Source of the DNA: PWQG01 sp050486205
GTDB taxonomy: Bacteria > Pseudomonadota > Gammaproteobacteria > Pseudomonadales > Pseudohongiellaceae
Direction: 5' to 3'
DNA length: 64,000 nt
NCBI GenBank assembly: GCA_050486205.1
Contig: JBJHCW010000005.1
Coordinates: 313,972-377,971, forward strand
The translations under genes were made by a program, and so were the position numbers. This document shows, piece by piece, positions 52,346-61,782 of this stretch (within the stretch, counting starts at the first letter, position 1; each line of letters begins with the position of its first letter). The notes beneath the pieces were generated by a model. It searched no databases. It was not told where the DNA came from and saw only the letters and a list, made by a program, of their open reading frames with translations.

Positions 52346-53848
52346 ATGTCAGTGATTTCACTTGTCAGCGCTTTGCTGAATGATATAAACAGCGGCCCGG
52401 ATGGCCGCAACCCCAGCGCCGGGGCGTCCGGGCAGCGCCTGCTCTCCGCCGGCGGCGATGCGGATGCGCAGCATCCTCGCGCAGGCTTCCCCGTTATTCT
52501 GGATCAGCACCTGCACAAGGGCAGCATGCCCGCCGGGCAGCAACTGAATCAGGCTCATCTATCCGGTCTGCTGTATGCCGACACTGTGGAGTCGACCCAG
52601 GGCGGCATGAGCTTGCCGCCCGAGCGACCTGTTTTGCCTCTCGCGTACAACACACTGCCGTTTGCCGAACCGATGAGCCTCGATGGTCAAACGAAAGTTC
52701 ACTCACAGACGCTGCCTGGTGACCCGGCGTTCCTGTCAGATCCGGATTTGTCGCCTGAACCGGATATGTTGATGTTGTCCGGTTTCGGCGATGAGAACAT
52801 CAGGGAATCTGATTACGCTGCCGGCTCCGCGAACGGCAGCATCGGGGCAGATACTCTGCCCCTTGATGTGCCGGATGAGGTGGCATTGGGCACGGAAAGT
52901 GTACCCGACGCTCTGGGGGTTGCGCAGTCTGTTGAGGCTGAGGAGTGGCCTGTTGGTGCCCGGGACTGGTTGGAGGATGGCGCCGGGTCGCAGCCAGGCT
53001 TGATGGTTAACGGATCCCGCACTGCGGTTGGAAATGAGGTGCCTGCGCCTTCAGAGCCTGATGTCTGGTCCGGACCGGTTTTGCCGGCAATCGCTCGTGA
53101 GCCTTTGATCACCCTTGCCGAGTCGGCAAACGCAGCGGTCCGGCAGGGCGATGTGCCGGTACCCATCGCATTGCCGAGCGCTGTGCGCGGGCTGATGCAA
53201 CGATTCAGCGAGCAGTTTGGCACTCTGGGCGCGGAGCGTGGGGGTGAGAGCCTCACTGCGTCGTCGTCGGACCTGCGTTCTGCAACGGGCAATGTCCAGC
53301 TTTCCGGGTTTGCGCAGCATTTGATCCAACAACAGTCCGCACAGCATCAGCGCGCCAGTGCCGATGCTGAGTTGCAGCAGACACTCAATCCGTCCCGCCA
53401 GCAGGGCGCTGGTACCGACGCTGGTGCTGGCGACCGGTTTTTCCAGAGCGCTGGTGGTGCGGCCCGATGGAGCGAAAGCCTGAGCCAGAGTATAGCGCTG
53501 TTGGCCTCTCGCGGGAGTCACACGGCACATATACAACTGGACCCACCCGAACTTGGCAAGTTGATGATTCGTATCCAGGTGACCGGGGACCAGGCCAGTA
53601 TCAATTTTGCCAGCCCGCACGTAGCTGTGCGGGATGCGCTGGAAACCGGGGCGGGTCGACTTCAGGATATGCTGTCAGAGCAGGGGCTCTCTCTCAAGGA
53701 CATGGATGTATCTGATCAACACTCGGGTGACAGACGGCAGGGTACTGTGGCTGCCGACACAGCCGGACAGGAAGAGGACGGCGTTGAGGATGACGGCACA
53801 TTGCGCGTGCTTGGCGATTCGATGGGTCTGATTGATGACTACGCCTGA
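52346..53848 (+). CDS. fliK: flagellar hook-length control protein FliK
   Basis: A 500-residue molecular ruler. The first 390 residues are low-complexity, poorly conserved and rich in Gly, Ala, Ser and Pro. The C-terminal domain (~395-470) has the conserved HIQLDPPELGKLMIRIQV and the VRDALETGAGRLQDML segment that switches export specificity at FlhB. AGGT precedes the ATG. It lies 86 bases after fliJ and 170 before fliL, with a sigma-54 promoter in the latter gap. Confidence 0.9.
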   Translation: MSVISLVSALLNDINSGPDGRNPSAGASGQRLLSAGGDADAQHPRAGFPVILDQHLHKGSMPAGQQLNQAHLSGLLYADTVESTQGGMSLPPERPVLPLAYNTLPFAEPMSLDGQTKVHSQTLPGDPAFLSDPDLSPEPDMLMLSGFGDENIRESDYAAGSANGSIGADTLPLDVPDEVALGTESVPDALGVAQSVEAEEWPVGARDWLEDGAGSQPGLMVNGSRTAVGNEVPAPSEPDVWSGPVLPAIAREPLITLAESANAAVRQGDVPVPIALPSAVRGLMQRFSEQFGTLGAERGGESLTASSSDLRSATGNVQLSGFAQHLIQQQSAQHQRASADAELQQTLNPSRQQGAGTDAGAGDRFFQSAGGAARWSESLSQSIALLASRGSHTAHIQLDPPELGKLMIRIQVTGDQASINFASPHVAVRDALETGAGRLQDMLSEQGLSLKDMDVSDQHSGDRRQGTVAADTAGQEEDGVEDDGTLRVLGDSMGLIDDYA

Positions 53849-53934
53849 CCCTGTCTGTCATCGCGCTGTCAGTAATTTGGCGCCGCCTGGCAAGGAGCCA
53901 GATAACTCATTGTTATAAAAGCATATCTAATCTC

Positions 53935-53950
53935 TGGCACAAGCCTTGCT
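53935..53950 (+). promoter_or_regulatory. perfect sigma-54 promoter of fliL operon
   Basis: TGGCAC-AAGCC-TTGCT is an exact match to the sigma-54 consensus TGGCAC-N5-TTGCW. It lies 69 bases before fliL and would give the fliL-fliR/flhB genes their own FleR- or FleQ-driven promoter. Confidence 0.95.
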
Positions 53951-54018
53951 AACAAACTTCGCAGTAACTGGAATCTGACACAGTATCCGGTTGGTCACAC
54001 AGGGGAGTTGGAGCGGAC

Positions 54019-54507
54019 ATGGCTGAGACAGATATGCTGGAAAACGAAGGCGGCAGGGGCGGCAGCAAGAAGCTGCTGCTGATAGTGCTTGTGCTGCTTT
54101 TGGTAGCCGGTGGCGCCGGGGCCGCATGGTTTTTTGTCTTTTCCGATGATGAAGTTGCCGAGGAAGAATTACAGCGCCGTACACAGGCGCCGATGCAATA
54201 TCTGGATCTGTCCCCATCGTTCATTGTGAACTTTCCCCATCAGGGCCGCCAGCGATTCCTGCAGGCCGAGTTGACCGTCATGTCGCGTGATGTGACTGCA
54301 CTTGAAGCCGTACAAAGACACATGCCGGTGATACGGCACAATCTCATCAATCTGTTCAACGCGCAGTTGCTGTTGGTGTTCGAAGATCCGGCAGGTATCG
54401 AACAACTACGGGAACTGGCTACCCAGGAAGTGCAGCAGGTGCTGCGCAATGAAATCGGTCGTGACGGCATTGAGGAAGTGTTGTTCACGGCATTTGTCAT
54501 GCAATAG
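54019..54507 (+). CDS. fliL: flagellar basal-body protein FliL
   Basis: A 162-residue single-pass inner-membrane protein. One membrane segment at ~18-38 (LLLIVLVLLLVAGGAGAAWFF) is followed by a periplasmic domain with FIVNFPHQGRQRFLQAELTV. FliL stabilises stators. GGAG precedes the ATG. Confidence 0.95.
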   Translation: MAETDMLENEGGRGGSKKLLLIVLVLLLVAGGAGAAWFFVFSDDEVAEEELQRRTQAPMQYLDLSPSFIVNFPHQGRQRFLQAELTVMSRDVTALEAVQRHMPVIRHNLINLFNAQLLLVFEDPAGIEQLRELATQEVQQVLRNEIGRDGIEEVLFTAFVMQ

Positions 54508-54529
54508 TCAACGGTCACCAGGGTGAGTC

Positions 54530-55495
54530 ATGCAGGATCTATTATCACAAGACGAAATTGATGCCTTGTTGCATGGCGTTGACGACGGGGAGGTAGATAC
54601 CGACCTTGAAGTCGCGCCCGGTGAGGTTCGCCAATACGACCTCACCAGCCAGGATCGGATTGTGCGTGGGCGAATGCCTACGCTGGAAATGATCAATGAG
54701 CGATTTGCTCGGTATACACGCATCAGCCTGTTCAATCTGCTCAGGCGCAGTGCAGATGTATCAATAGGCGGGGTGCAGATAAGCAAGTTTGGTGAGTATC
54801 TGCACACCCTTTATGTGCCGACCAGCCTGAATCTGGTCAAGTTCCGGCCTCTGCGTGGTACAGGCCTGATCGTGCTGGATGCCAAGCTCGTGTTCAAGCT
54901 GGTGGACAACTATTTTGGTGGTGACGGGCGTCACGCAAAAATCGAAGGACGGGAATTTACACCCACCGAACTGCGTGTCGTGCAGATGGTACTTAATCAG
55001 GTATTCGAAGATCTGGCCGAAGCGTGGCGGAATGTCTACAAACTGGAGTTTGACCACTTGCGCTCGGAAGTCAATCCGGCCATGGCAAACATTGTTAGTC
55101 CCAGTGAAGTGGTGGTGATAAGCAGCTTTCATATCGAACTTGACGGCGGCGGCGGTGACATGCACATCACGCAACCCTACGCGATGATCGAACCGATACG
55201 CGAGTTGCTTGATGCCGGTATGCAGAGCGATGTGGACGAGCACGACGAGCGCTGGGGACGCGCCCTGCGTGATGAAATCATGGATGCCTCCGTGGAGTTT
55301 CGCTGCAATCTGTTCGAGAAGCAGATCAGCCTTCGCGATGTGGTGGATCTGGAACCAGGTGACGTCATTCCGGTAGACATGCTGGACTCTGTCATCCTGA
55401 AAGCGAACGGAATACCGATGTTCAAGAGCCGGGTTGGCATGCACAACGGTAACCTGGCACTGCGTATAGATGGCATTCTGGAAAAAGACGACTGA
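54530..55495 (+). CDS. fliM: flagellar motor switch protein FliM
   Basis: A 321-residue C-ring protein. The N-terminal LLSQDEIDALLHGVDDG is the CheY-P binding helix. The middle domain has GGVQISKFGEYLHTL, with GGDGRHAKIEGREFTPTELR beyond it, and the C-terminal SpoA-like domain ends at DGILEKDD. It lies 22 bases after fliL and 21 before fliN. Confidence 0.97.
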   Translation: MQDLLSQDEIDALLHGVDDGEVDTDLEVAPGEVRQYDLTSQDRIVRGRMPTLEMINERFARYTRISLFNLLRRSADVSIGGVQISKFGEYLHTLYVPTSLNLVKFRPLRGTGLIVLDAKLVFKLVDNYFGGDGRHAKIEGREFTPTELRVVQMVLNQVFEDLAEAWRNVYKLEFDHLRSEVNPAMANIVSPSEVVVISSFHIELDGGGGDMHITQPYAMIEPIRELLDAGMQSDVDEHDERWGRALRDEIMDASVEFRCNLFEKQISLRDVVDLEPGDVIPVDMLDSVILKANGIPMFKSRVGMHNGNLALRIDGILEKDD

Positions 55496-55516
55496 GACTG
55501 AGGCAGGAGACAGACA

Positions 55517-55921
55517 ATGGCCAATGAAAAACAGGGTGATGATGAGCAGGCCATGGCCGATGAGTGGGCTGCGGCAATGGAAGAATCGGGCGATGCCGCA
55601 AGTGATGGCGCAGACAGCGCTGACGCCGGGGCAACCGGGGCTGTCGGTAAGCGCCAGATCTCACCCGATCTTGATGTGATACTGGATATACCGGTTCGTA
55701 TTTCGATGGAAGTGGGCAGTACGGCCATAACCATTCGAAACCTGCTGCAGTTGAACCAGGGGTCGGTGATCGAGCTTGATCGTCTTGCCGGCGAGGCATT
55801 GGATGTACTGGTGAACGGTACGTTGATTGCTCATGGTGAGGTGGTGGTGGTCAATGACAAATTCGGTATCCGTATGACTGACGTGATCAGCCCGTCGGAG
55901 CGGATCAAGAAACTAAAGTGA
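55517..55921 (+). CDS. fliN: flagellar motor switch protein FliN
   Basis: A 134-residue C-ring protein with an acidic Ala/Asp-rich N-terminus (~1-55) and the SpoA domain (VRISMEVGSTAITIRNLLQ, NDKFGIRMTDV). AGGAGA precedes the ATG. Confidence 0.96.
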   Translation: MANEKQGDDEQAMADEWAAAMEESGDAASDGADSADAGATGAVGKRQISPDLDVILDIPVRISMEVGSTAITIRNLLQLNQGSVIELDRLAGEALDVLVNGTLIAHGEVVVVNDKFGIRMTDVISPSERIKKLK

Positions 55922-55953
55922 CCGAACATAGTGAACTATCACAGTGAAATATC

Positions 55954-56349
55954 ATGAATACTGAATCCACCGCCGCTGCGGTAAGTCGCGAAGGCGTGCA
56001 GGCTGTTACCGGAGCGGGCGCCATTGCCCAGGTGGCGTTCTGGTTGCTGGTGGTCGTGGCAGTGATTGTCGCCAGCGCCTGGCTGTTGCGTCGGGTCAGC
56101 GGCCAGCATTTTGCCGGCGGTAACAATATGCGTGTGTTGTCCACGCTGGCAGTGGGGTCGCGCGATCGGATCGCGCTGGTGCAGGTCGGGCAACAGCAGT
56201 TGCTCATTGGTGTATCGCCTGGACGGATCAACACTCTGCACGTATTCGACGAGCCTGTGCTCAGTGACTCGGAAACCGGTGCGGGTGGATCAGCTGCGGG
56301 TAGTGACTTCAGCAGTCGACTGCAGTCAATGATGAAAGGTAAGTCCTGA
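55954..56349 (+). CDS. fliO: flagellar protein FliO
   Basis: A 131-residue membrane protein that chaperones FliP assembly. One membrane segment at ~25-50 (VAFWLLVVVAVIVASAWLL) precedes a cytoplasmic domain with STLAVGSRDRIALVQVGQQQ. It ends two bases before fliP. Confidence 0.92.
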   Translation: MNTESTAAAVSREGVQAVTGAGAIAQVAFWLLVVVAVIVASAWLLRRVSGQHFAGGNNMRVLSTLAVGSRDRIALVQVGQQQLLIGVSPGRINTLHVFDEPVLSDSETGAGGSAAGSDFSSRLQSMMKGKS

Positions 56350-56350
56350 T

Positions 56351-57130
56351 ATGAAAATTCGGACAGGGCTTTTCCTGCTGCTCATGTTGCTGTCGGGCAC
56401 ACCGGCCTTTGCCCAGGACACCGGTGGTGCGGTGCAGCTTGTTGAAAGCCTGGGCGGCGTGCCGGCAATCAGCATGACAACACAGGATGATGGTACGCAG
56501 CAGTATTCGGTGACACTGCAGATCCTGGTGATCATGACAGCGTTGACGCTGCTGCCCGCTCTGGCCATGATGATGACCGCGTTCACGCGCATCATTGTAG
56601 TGTTTGCCATTCTTCGTCAGGCTATTGGTCTGCAACAGACACCCTCTAACCAGATTCTGCTCGGACTCGCCCTTTTTCTGTCGGTATTTGTCATGATGCC
56701 GGTTCTGCAGCAAGTCAATGAATTTGCGCTGCAGCCCTACATCAACGAAGAGATTGGTGCCCAGGATGCGCTGAACAGGGCAGAGCAGCCGTTCAGGGAA
56801 TTCATGCTTGCCCAGACACGCGAGTCGGATCTGATGTTGTTTCTCGAGCTGTCCGACTCACCGCCGCTGGCTTCGCCCGATGAGGTGCCACTGAGCGTGC
56901 TGGTGCCATCGTTTGTCACCAGTGAACTGAAAACCGCTTTCCAGATCGGGTTCATGTTGTTCATACCGTTTCTCGTGATCGACCTGGTGGTGGCCAGCGT
57001 GTTGATGGCCATGGGGATGATGATGCTTTCGCCAATCATTATCAGCCTACCGTTCAAAATCATGCTGTTTGTGCTGGTGGACGGCTGGGCAATGGTGATC
57101 GGAACTCTTGCCGCCAGTTTCGGAACCTGA
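56351..57130 (+). CDS. fliP: flagellar export gate protein FliP
   Basis: A 259-residue export-gate core subunit. A cleavable signal (MKIRTGLFLLLMLLSGTPAFA) is visible. Membrane segments and family motifs follow: LTLLPALAMMMTAFTRI, RQAIGLQQTPSNQILLGLAL and PFLVIDLVVASVLMAMGMMM. It lies one base after fliO. Confidence 0.97.
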   Translation: MKIRTGLFLLLMLLSGTPAFAQDTGGAVQLVESLGGVPAISMTTQDDGTQQYSVTLQILVIMTALTLLPALAMMMTAFTRIIVVFAILRQAIGLQQTPSNQILLGLALFLSVFVMMPVLQQVNEFALQPYINEEIGAQDALNRAEQPFREFMLAQTRESDLMLFLELSDSPPLASPDEVPLSVLVPSFVTSELKTAFQIGFMLFIPFLVIDLVVASVLMAMGMMMLSPIIISLPFKIMLFVLVDGWAMVIGTLAASFGT

Positions 57131-57153
57131 TGTACGGGAAATGAGGTACGGAT

Positions 57154-57423
57154 ATGACACCTGACGTAGTGGTCAACATCTGGCGCGAAGCCATGTGGCT
57201 GGTCTTCATCATGGTAGCAGTGACGATTCTGCCCAGTCTGGTTGTGGGACTTGTGGTGAGTACCTTTCAGGCGGCCACACAGATCAATGAGCAGACCTTG
57301 AGCTTTCTGCCCCGACTGCTCACCATGTTGCTTGTGGTGATCATCACCGGGCCCTGGTTGCTGCGTCGTGTGCTGGACTTCACCGAAAATCTTATCCTGA
57401 ACATTCCGATGCTGGTGGGCTGA
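57154..57423 (+). CDS. fliQ: flagellar export gate protein FliQ
   Basis: An 89-residue protein with two membrane helices, the gate subunit present in several copies. Motifs ATQINEQTLSFLPR and the second helix TMLLVVIITGPWLL are standard. It ends one base before fliR. Confidence 0.96.
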   Translation: MTPDVVVNIWREAMWLVFIMVAVTILPSLVVGLVVSTFQAATQINEQTLSFLPRLLTMLLVVIITGPWLLRRVLDFTENLILNIPMLVG

Positions 57424-57424
57424 C

Positions 57425-58207
57425 ATGGAGTTTCTGGCGCTCACCGATGCCGAACTCGGCGCCTGGCTGGGTGGCTTTCTCTGGCCCCTGTTCCGTATCC
57501 TGGGATTTCTGATGGTGGCACCGGTGCTGGGCAGCAACCTTGTGCCCATGCGTGTGCGATTGGTGCTCGCGGTGGTGCTGGCCTTTGTTGCCGCGCCGCT
57601 TGCCGGCGATGTGCCTGCGGTAGATGGGCTTTCCCTGTCGGCTATGCTGATTGTGCTGCAGCAGGTGCTGGTGGGGGCTGCCCTTGGTTTTTTCCTTCAG
57701 ATCATTTTCCAGTTGTTTACCCTGGCCAGTCAGATGATTGCCATGCAGATGGGACTCGGTTTTGCTTCGATGATGGATCCTGCCAACGGTGTGACAGGCG
57801 CTATTCTGAGCACATTCTACGTGATGTTCGTCACCTTGTTGTTTGTGACCATGGACGGCCATCTCTTGATGATTGCCATACTGATTGACAGCTTCCAGGC
57901 CTTGCCGGTTGGTACCCAGGGTCTTTCCGATGGCATGATCCTGCAACTGGTATCGACCATTTCCTGGGCATTCGGCAGCGCGCTGGTGCTGGCCCTGCCA
58001 GCGGTGACGGCGCTGCTGTTGACCAATTTCGCGTTTGGCATCATGACGCGTGCAGCGCCCCAGATGAACATTTTTGCCCTGGGCTTTCCTGTGGCACTGA
58101 TGTTCGGTCTGTTCATTCTCTGGGTCCTTGTGTCAGTGGCACAGGAATCCCTCTCTGCAATTTTCAACGAAGCGTTTCTGATGATGCGCGCGCTGTTCCT
58201 GGAGTAG
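57425..58207 (+). CDS. fliR: flagellar export gate protein FliR
   Basis: A 260-residue membrane protein completing the FliPQR gate. Six hydrophobic segments are visible; QMGLGFASMMDPANGV is the family signature. It lies three bases before flhB. Confidence 0.96.
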   Translation: MEFLALTDAELGAWLGGFLWPLFRILGFLMVAPVLGSNLVPMRVRLVLAVVLAFVAAPLAGDVPAVDGLSLSAMLIVLQQVLVGAALGFFLQIIFQLFTLASQMIAMQMGLGFASMMDPANGVTGAILSTFYVMFVTLLFVTMDGHLLMIAILIDSFQALPVGTQGLSDGMILQLVSTISWAFGSALVLALPAVTALLLTNFAFGIMTRAAPQMNIFALGFPVALMFGLFILWVLVSVAQESLSAIFNEAFLMMRALFLE

Positions 58208-58210
58208 GCT

Positions 58211-59365
58211 ATGGCCGAAGACAAGGATTCATCAGCGGAGAAGTCACAGGAACCTACCCAGAAACGCCTCGATAAAGCGAAGCAGGACGGTGATGTTGCG
58301 CGGTCACGCGAACTGAACACCCTGGCCATACTTGTGTTCGGCTCCGGGGGCATGATCCTGTTCGGCGGCTATATGGGTACCATGCTCTCAGGCGTCATGC
58401 GGCACAATTTTGTGATACACCGCGACAGCCTTTTTGATGACGCCGCAATCTTCTCCCATTTGACGGCGTCTGCGGTCGCCGGACTGCAGTCGCTGCTGCC
58501 ATTGTTTGGTGTATTGCTGGTGGCCGCGATTCTCGGACCCATCGCCCTGAGCGGCTGGAATTTCACTTTCAAGGCTGTGGCACCAAAGGCGAGCCGGATG
58601 AACCCGTTTTCCGGACTCAAACGCATGTTTGGTTCAAAAGCCCTGATGGAGCTGGCCAAAGCCCTCGCAAAGGTGTTTGTGGTGGGGTCGCTGGCGTCGC
58701 TGATCCTGTATCTGAATACCGAGCGCATACTGGGTATTCAGCAGCAGGCACTGCAACCAGCGATTGCCCATGCTGCCAGTATCGTTGCGTGGTCAGTGTT
58801 GGCCATGTCCTGCACCATGATCCTGATAGTCCTGGTGGACATTCCGTTTCAGCTGCATCAGCACAAACAGAAACTGCGCATGACATTCCAGCAGGTCAAA
58901 GATGAACACAAGGACACGGACGGACGACCCGAGGTCAAGCAGAAGATCCGGCAGTTGCAGATGCAGATGGCGCAAAACCGCATGCTCAGCGATATGAGCG
59001 AGGCTGATGTGGTGATCACCAACCCCGAGCATTTTGCGGTTGCATTGCGTTACGATCAGCAGGGCTCGGGTGCGCCGGTCATGATCGCCAGCGGCGTTGA
59101 TTTCATGGCAATGAAGATGCGTGAAATTGCGCGCGAGCACGAAATTCCCGTGGTGCAGTCTCCGGCCTTGGCCCGGGCAATTTACTTCAACACAAGCATT
59201 GGTGATGAAATTCCTGCCGGGCTCTACACCGCAGTAGCCCAGGTGTTGGCCTATGTCTATCAGTTGCGCAGCTGGCGTACCGGTGATGGGCCGTTGCCCG
59301 AGCTGGCCGGGGATCTGCCCATCCCGGATGAGCTGAAACGTTCGGCAACTGGTCAATCCGGGTAA
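58211..59365 (+). CDS. flhB: flagellar export switch protein FlhB
   Basis: A 384-residue protein. The start EDKDSSAEKSQEPTQKRLDK is the family N-terminus, followed by four membrane helices and a cytoplasmic autocleaving domain. The cleavage motif, normally N-P-T-H, reads N271-P-E-H274 here (VVITNPEHFAVAL). The Asn and Pro needed for cleavage are present. FlhB switches export from rod/hook to filament with FliK. GGAG precedes the ATG. Confidence 0.96.
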   Translation: MAEDKDSSAEKSQEPTQKRLDKAKQDGDVARSRELNTLAILVFGSGGMILFGGYMGTMLSGVMRHNFVIHRDSLFDDAAIFSHLTASAVAGLQSLLPLFGVLLVAAILGPIALSGWNFTFKAVAPKASRMNPFSGLKRMFGSKALMELAKALAKVFVVGSLASLILYLNTERILGIQQQALQPAIAHAASIVAWSVLAMSCTMILIVLVDIPFQLHQHKQKLRMTFQQVKDEHKDTDGRPEVKQKIRQLQMQMAQNRMLSDMSEADVVITNPEHFAVALRYDQQGSGAPVMIASGVDFMAMKMREIAREHEIPVVQSPALARAIYFNTSIGDEIPAGLYTAVAQVLAYVYQLRSWRTGDGPLPELAGDLPIPDELKRSATGQSG

Positions 59366-59377
59366 AGCCGGAAAAAC

Positions 59378-59393
59378 AGGCACGATACTTGAA
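59378..59393 (+). promoter_or_regulatory. degenerate sigma-54-like site in the flhB-flhA gap
   Basis: AGGCAC-GATAC-TTGAA lies 172 bases before flhA; like the site before fliE it has GA in place of GC at -12. A sigma-70-like TTGACG-N17-TTGAAT (59472-59500) is an alternative. The 199-base gap also holds a TGCCCG / CGGGCA hairpin (59444-59463). Confidence 0.25.
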
Positions 59394-59564
59394 TAGACAG
59401 TGCAAGGGCATTACCGACATGGGCTGCAGAGCCCGGAAACCGGTGCCCGATGCAAGGCGGGCATCATCAATTTGACGTATTGGCTGTCAAGAAATTGAAT
59501 TCAGATGATTGGCGTCGGAATACTGGCACCAGTCACCATCAACAGGATCTGTCCACGGGCAAAC

Positions 59565-61745
59565 ATGAGCATAGGTTCCAATATAGACAGACATCTGCTG
59601 CTCCACAATGCCCGGACGTTGACGCGCGGCAACCTTGGTATTCCCATATTGTTGCTGGTAATCCTGGCAATGATGACATTGCCCATTCCGCCGTTTTTGC
59701 TCGATGTGTTCTTCACGTTCAACATCACCATTGCCCTGGTGGTGCTCTGCGTGGCGGTGTACGCCATGCGACCCCTGGACTTTGCCGTTTTTCCCACAAT
59801 ATTGTTGGTGGCCACACTGCTGCGCCTGGCGCTCAATGTTGCGTCCACCCGTGTGGTGCTGCTGAATGGTCATGAGGGTGGAGCGTCTGCGGGGCGGGTG
59901 ATCGAGTCCTTCGGTGAGGTGGTAATCGGTGGTAACTACGCTGTTGGTCTGATTGTGTTTGTGATTCTGATCATCATCAATTTTGTGGTGGTGACAAAGG
60001 GTGCCGGCCGAATAGCGGAGGTCAGTGCACGATTCACCCTTGACGCCATGCCTGGCAAACAGATGGCGGTGGATGCCGATCTCAATGCCGGTGTCATTGA
60101 CCAGGACCAGGCCCGTGATCGTCGAAAAGAGATTACCCAGGAAGCCGATTTCTATGGGGCAATGGATGGGGCAAGCAAATTCGTCAAGGGTGATGCCATT
60201 GCCGGCATCCTGATTCTGGTCATCAACCTGCTCGGCGGCATTGCCATTGGCATGATGCAACACGACCTGGACTTTGGCACGGCCACGCAGCGTTATGCCC
60301 TGCTGACAATCGGTGACGGACTGGTTGCACAAATTCCGGCACTGGTGTTGTCAACGTCGGCTGCAATCATGGTCACACGGAACAACAGTTCCGAGATGAT
60401 GGGAAGCCAGGTGGTGACCCAGATGTTCGCCACGCCACGCTCGCTTGGTATAGCCGCGATTGTGCTGTTTGTTATGGGGATCGTGCCGGGTATGCCACAT
60501 TTTGCATTCCTGGCACTGGCGCTGGCTGCTGCCTGTGGTTCGGGCATGATCTACTGGCAACAGCGCAAGGCTGCCGATTCGGATCAGGGTGTGGAAACAG
60601 GAAAACCCGGTATCACTGCCGGCGCCCAGCCAAGGGCGCCGGCTTTACCGGGTGCAGCGGGAGAGGCGGCTGAAGCCAGCAGTGAAGAGCTGGGTTGGCA
60701 CGATGTGACGCCGGTCGATGTGGTAGGGCTTGAAGTGGGTTATCGATTGATACCGCTGGTGGACAAAGCACAGAACGGACAACTGTTGTCCCGTATCAAG
60801 GGAGTGCGCAAGAAGCTGTCCCAGGAGTTGGGATTTCTGGTGCCATCGGTTCACATTCGTGACAACCTGGACCTCAAGCCGAATGAATACCGGATCACGC
60901 TCATGGGCGTGAAACTCGGCGGTGCGGAGATCCATCCGGACCGTGAGATGGCCATCAATCCGGGGCAGGTCTTCGGGCAGGCAAAAGGCATTGTGACCAC
61001 CGACCCCGCATTCGGCCTTGAGGCTGTGTGGATTGAGCCGGGTACCAAGGAAAGGGTGCAGAACCTCGGTTACACGGTGGTGGATGCCAGTACCGTGGTT
61101 GCCACGCACATGAATGCATTACTGCAACAGCATGCGCACGAATTGCTGGGTCACGAGGAAGTTTACGAATTGCTGAACATTCTGGGACGCAGCTCGAAGA
61201 AGCTCGCCGAGGAGCTGCCCAAACAGATCAGCACCAACGTGTTGTTGAGTGTTTTGCAGAACCTGTTGCGCGAAGGTGTGCCGCTGCGTGACATGCGCTC
61301 GATTGCCGAAGCATTGGCGGTCACTGCTGCCAGAAGTCAAGATCCCGTCACCTTGACGGCCGCAGCCCGAGTCTCCCTGGCACGTGTGATCGTCCAGAGT
61401 ATCTACGGAGACAGCAATGATCTGCCTGTCATCACATTGGATCCAGGGTTGGAACAGATATTGCTTGGTTCCTTGAAACAATCTGCTCAGCAGTCAGAAG
61501 GTGGCGGAGCAGACGACGGATTGGTCATGGAGCCGGGAATGGCAGAACGATTGCAGCAGTCACTTGTGGAAACCGCCCGCAATCAGGAAATGGCAGGTCA
61601 TCCCCCCGTGGTGCTGGTTGCTGCCCCGCTGCGACCGATGCTCAGCCGATTCATGCGATTCTCGGTGTCAGGCCTCAAGGTTCTGTCATACCAGGAGATT
61701 CCGGAGAACAAACAAATAACGATAGTGGCCACGATCGGGAACTGA
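59565..61745 (+). CDS. flhA: flagellar export gate protein FlhA
   Basis: A 726-residue export protein with eight N-terminal membrane helices (to ~330) and a cytoplasmic ring domain. The cytoplasmic FHIPEP region contains FTLDAMPGKQMAVDADLNAG and RRKEITQEADFYGAMDGASK. ATG 59565 (MSIGSNIDRHLLLHNART) fits the family better than an in-frame ATG at 59505, which adds 20 residues without a ribosome site. Confidence 0.96.
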   Translation: MSIGSNIDRHLLLHNARTLTRGNLGIPILLLVILAMMTLPIPPFLLDVFFTFNITIALVVLCVAVYAMRPLDFAVFPTILLVATLLRLALNVASTRVVLLNGHEGGASAGRVIESFGEVVIGGNYAVGLIVFVILIIINFVVVTKGAGRIAEVSARFTLDAMPGKQMAVDADLNAGVIDQDQARDRRKEITQEADFYGAMDGASKFVKGDAIAGILILVINLLGGIAIGMMQHDLDFGTATQRYALLTIGDGLVAQIPALVLSTSAAIMVTRNNSSEMMGSQVVTQMFATPRSLGIAAIVLFVMGIVPGMPHFAFLALALAAACGSGMIYWQQRKAADSDQGVETGKPGITAGAQPRAPALPGAAGEAAEASSEELGWHDVTPVDVVGLEVGYRLIPLVDKAQNGQLLSRIKGVRKKLSQELGFLVPSVHIRDNLDLKPNEYRITLMGVKLGGAEIHPDREMAINPGQVFGQAKGIVTTDPAFGLEAVWIEPGTKERVQNLGYTVVDASTVVATHMNALLQQHAHELLGHEEVYELLNILGRSSKKLAEELPKQISTNVLLSVLQNLLREGVPLRDMRSIAEALAVTAARSQDPVTLTAAARVSLARVIVQSIYGDSNDLPVITLDPGLEQILLGSLKQSAQQSEGGGADDGLVMEPGMAERLQQSLVETARNQEMAGHPPVVLVAAPLRPMLSRFMRFSVSGLKVLSYQEIPENKQITIVATIGN

Positions 61746-61782
61746 CACAACGGCCACACTACAGCCTGAGGACAAGATAGCG

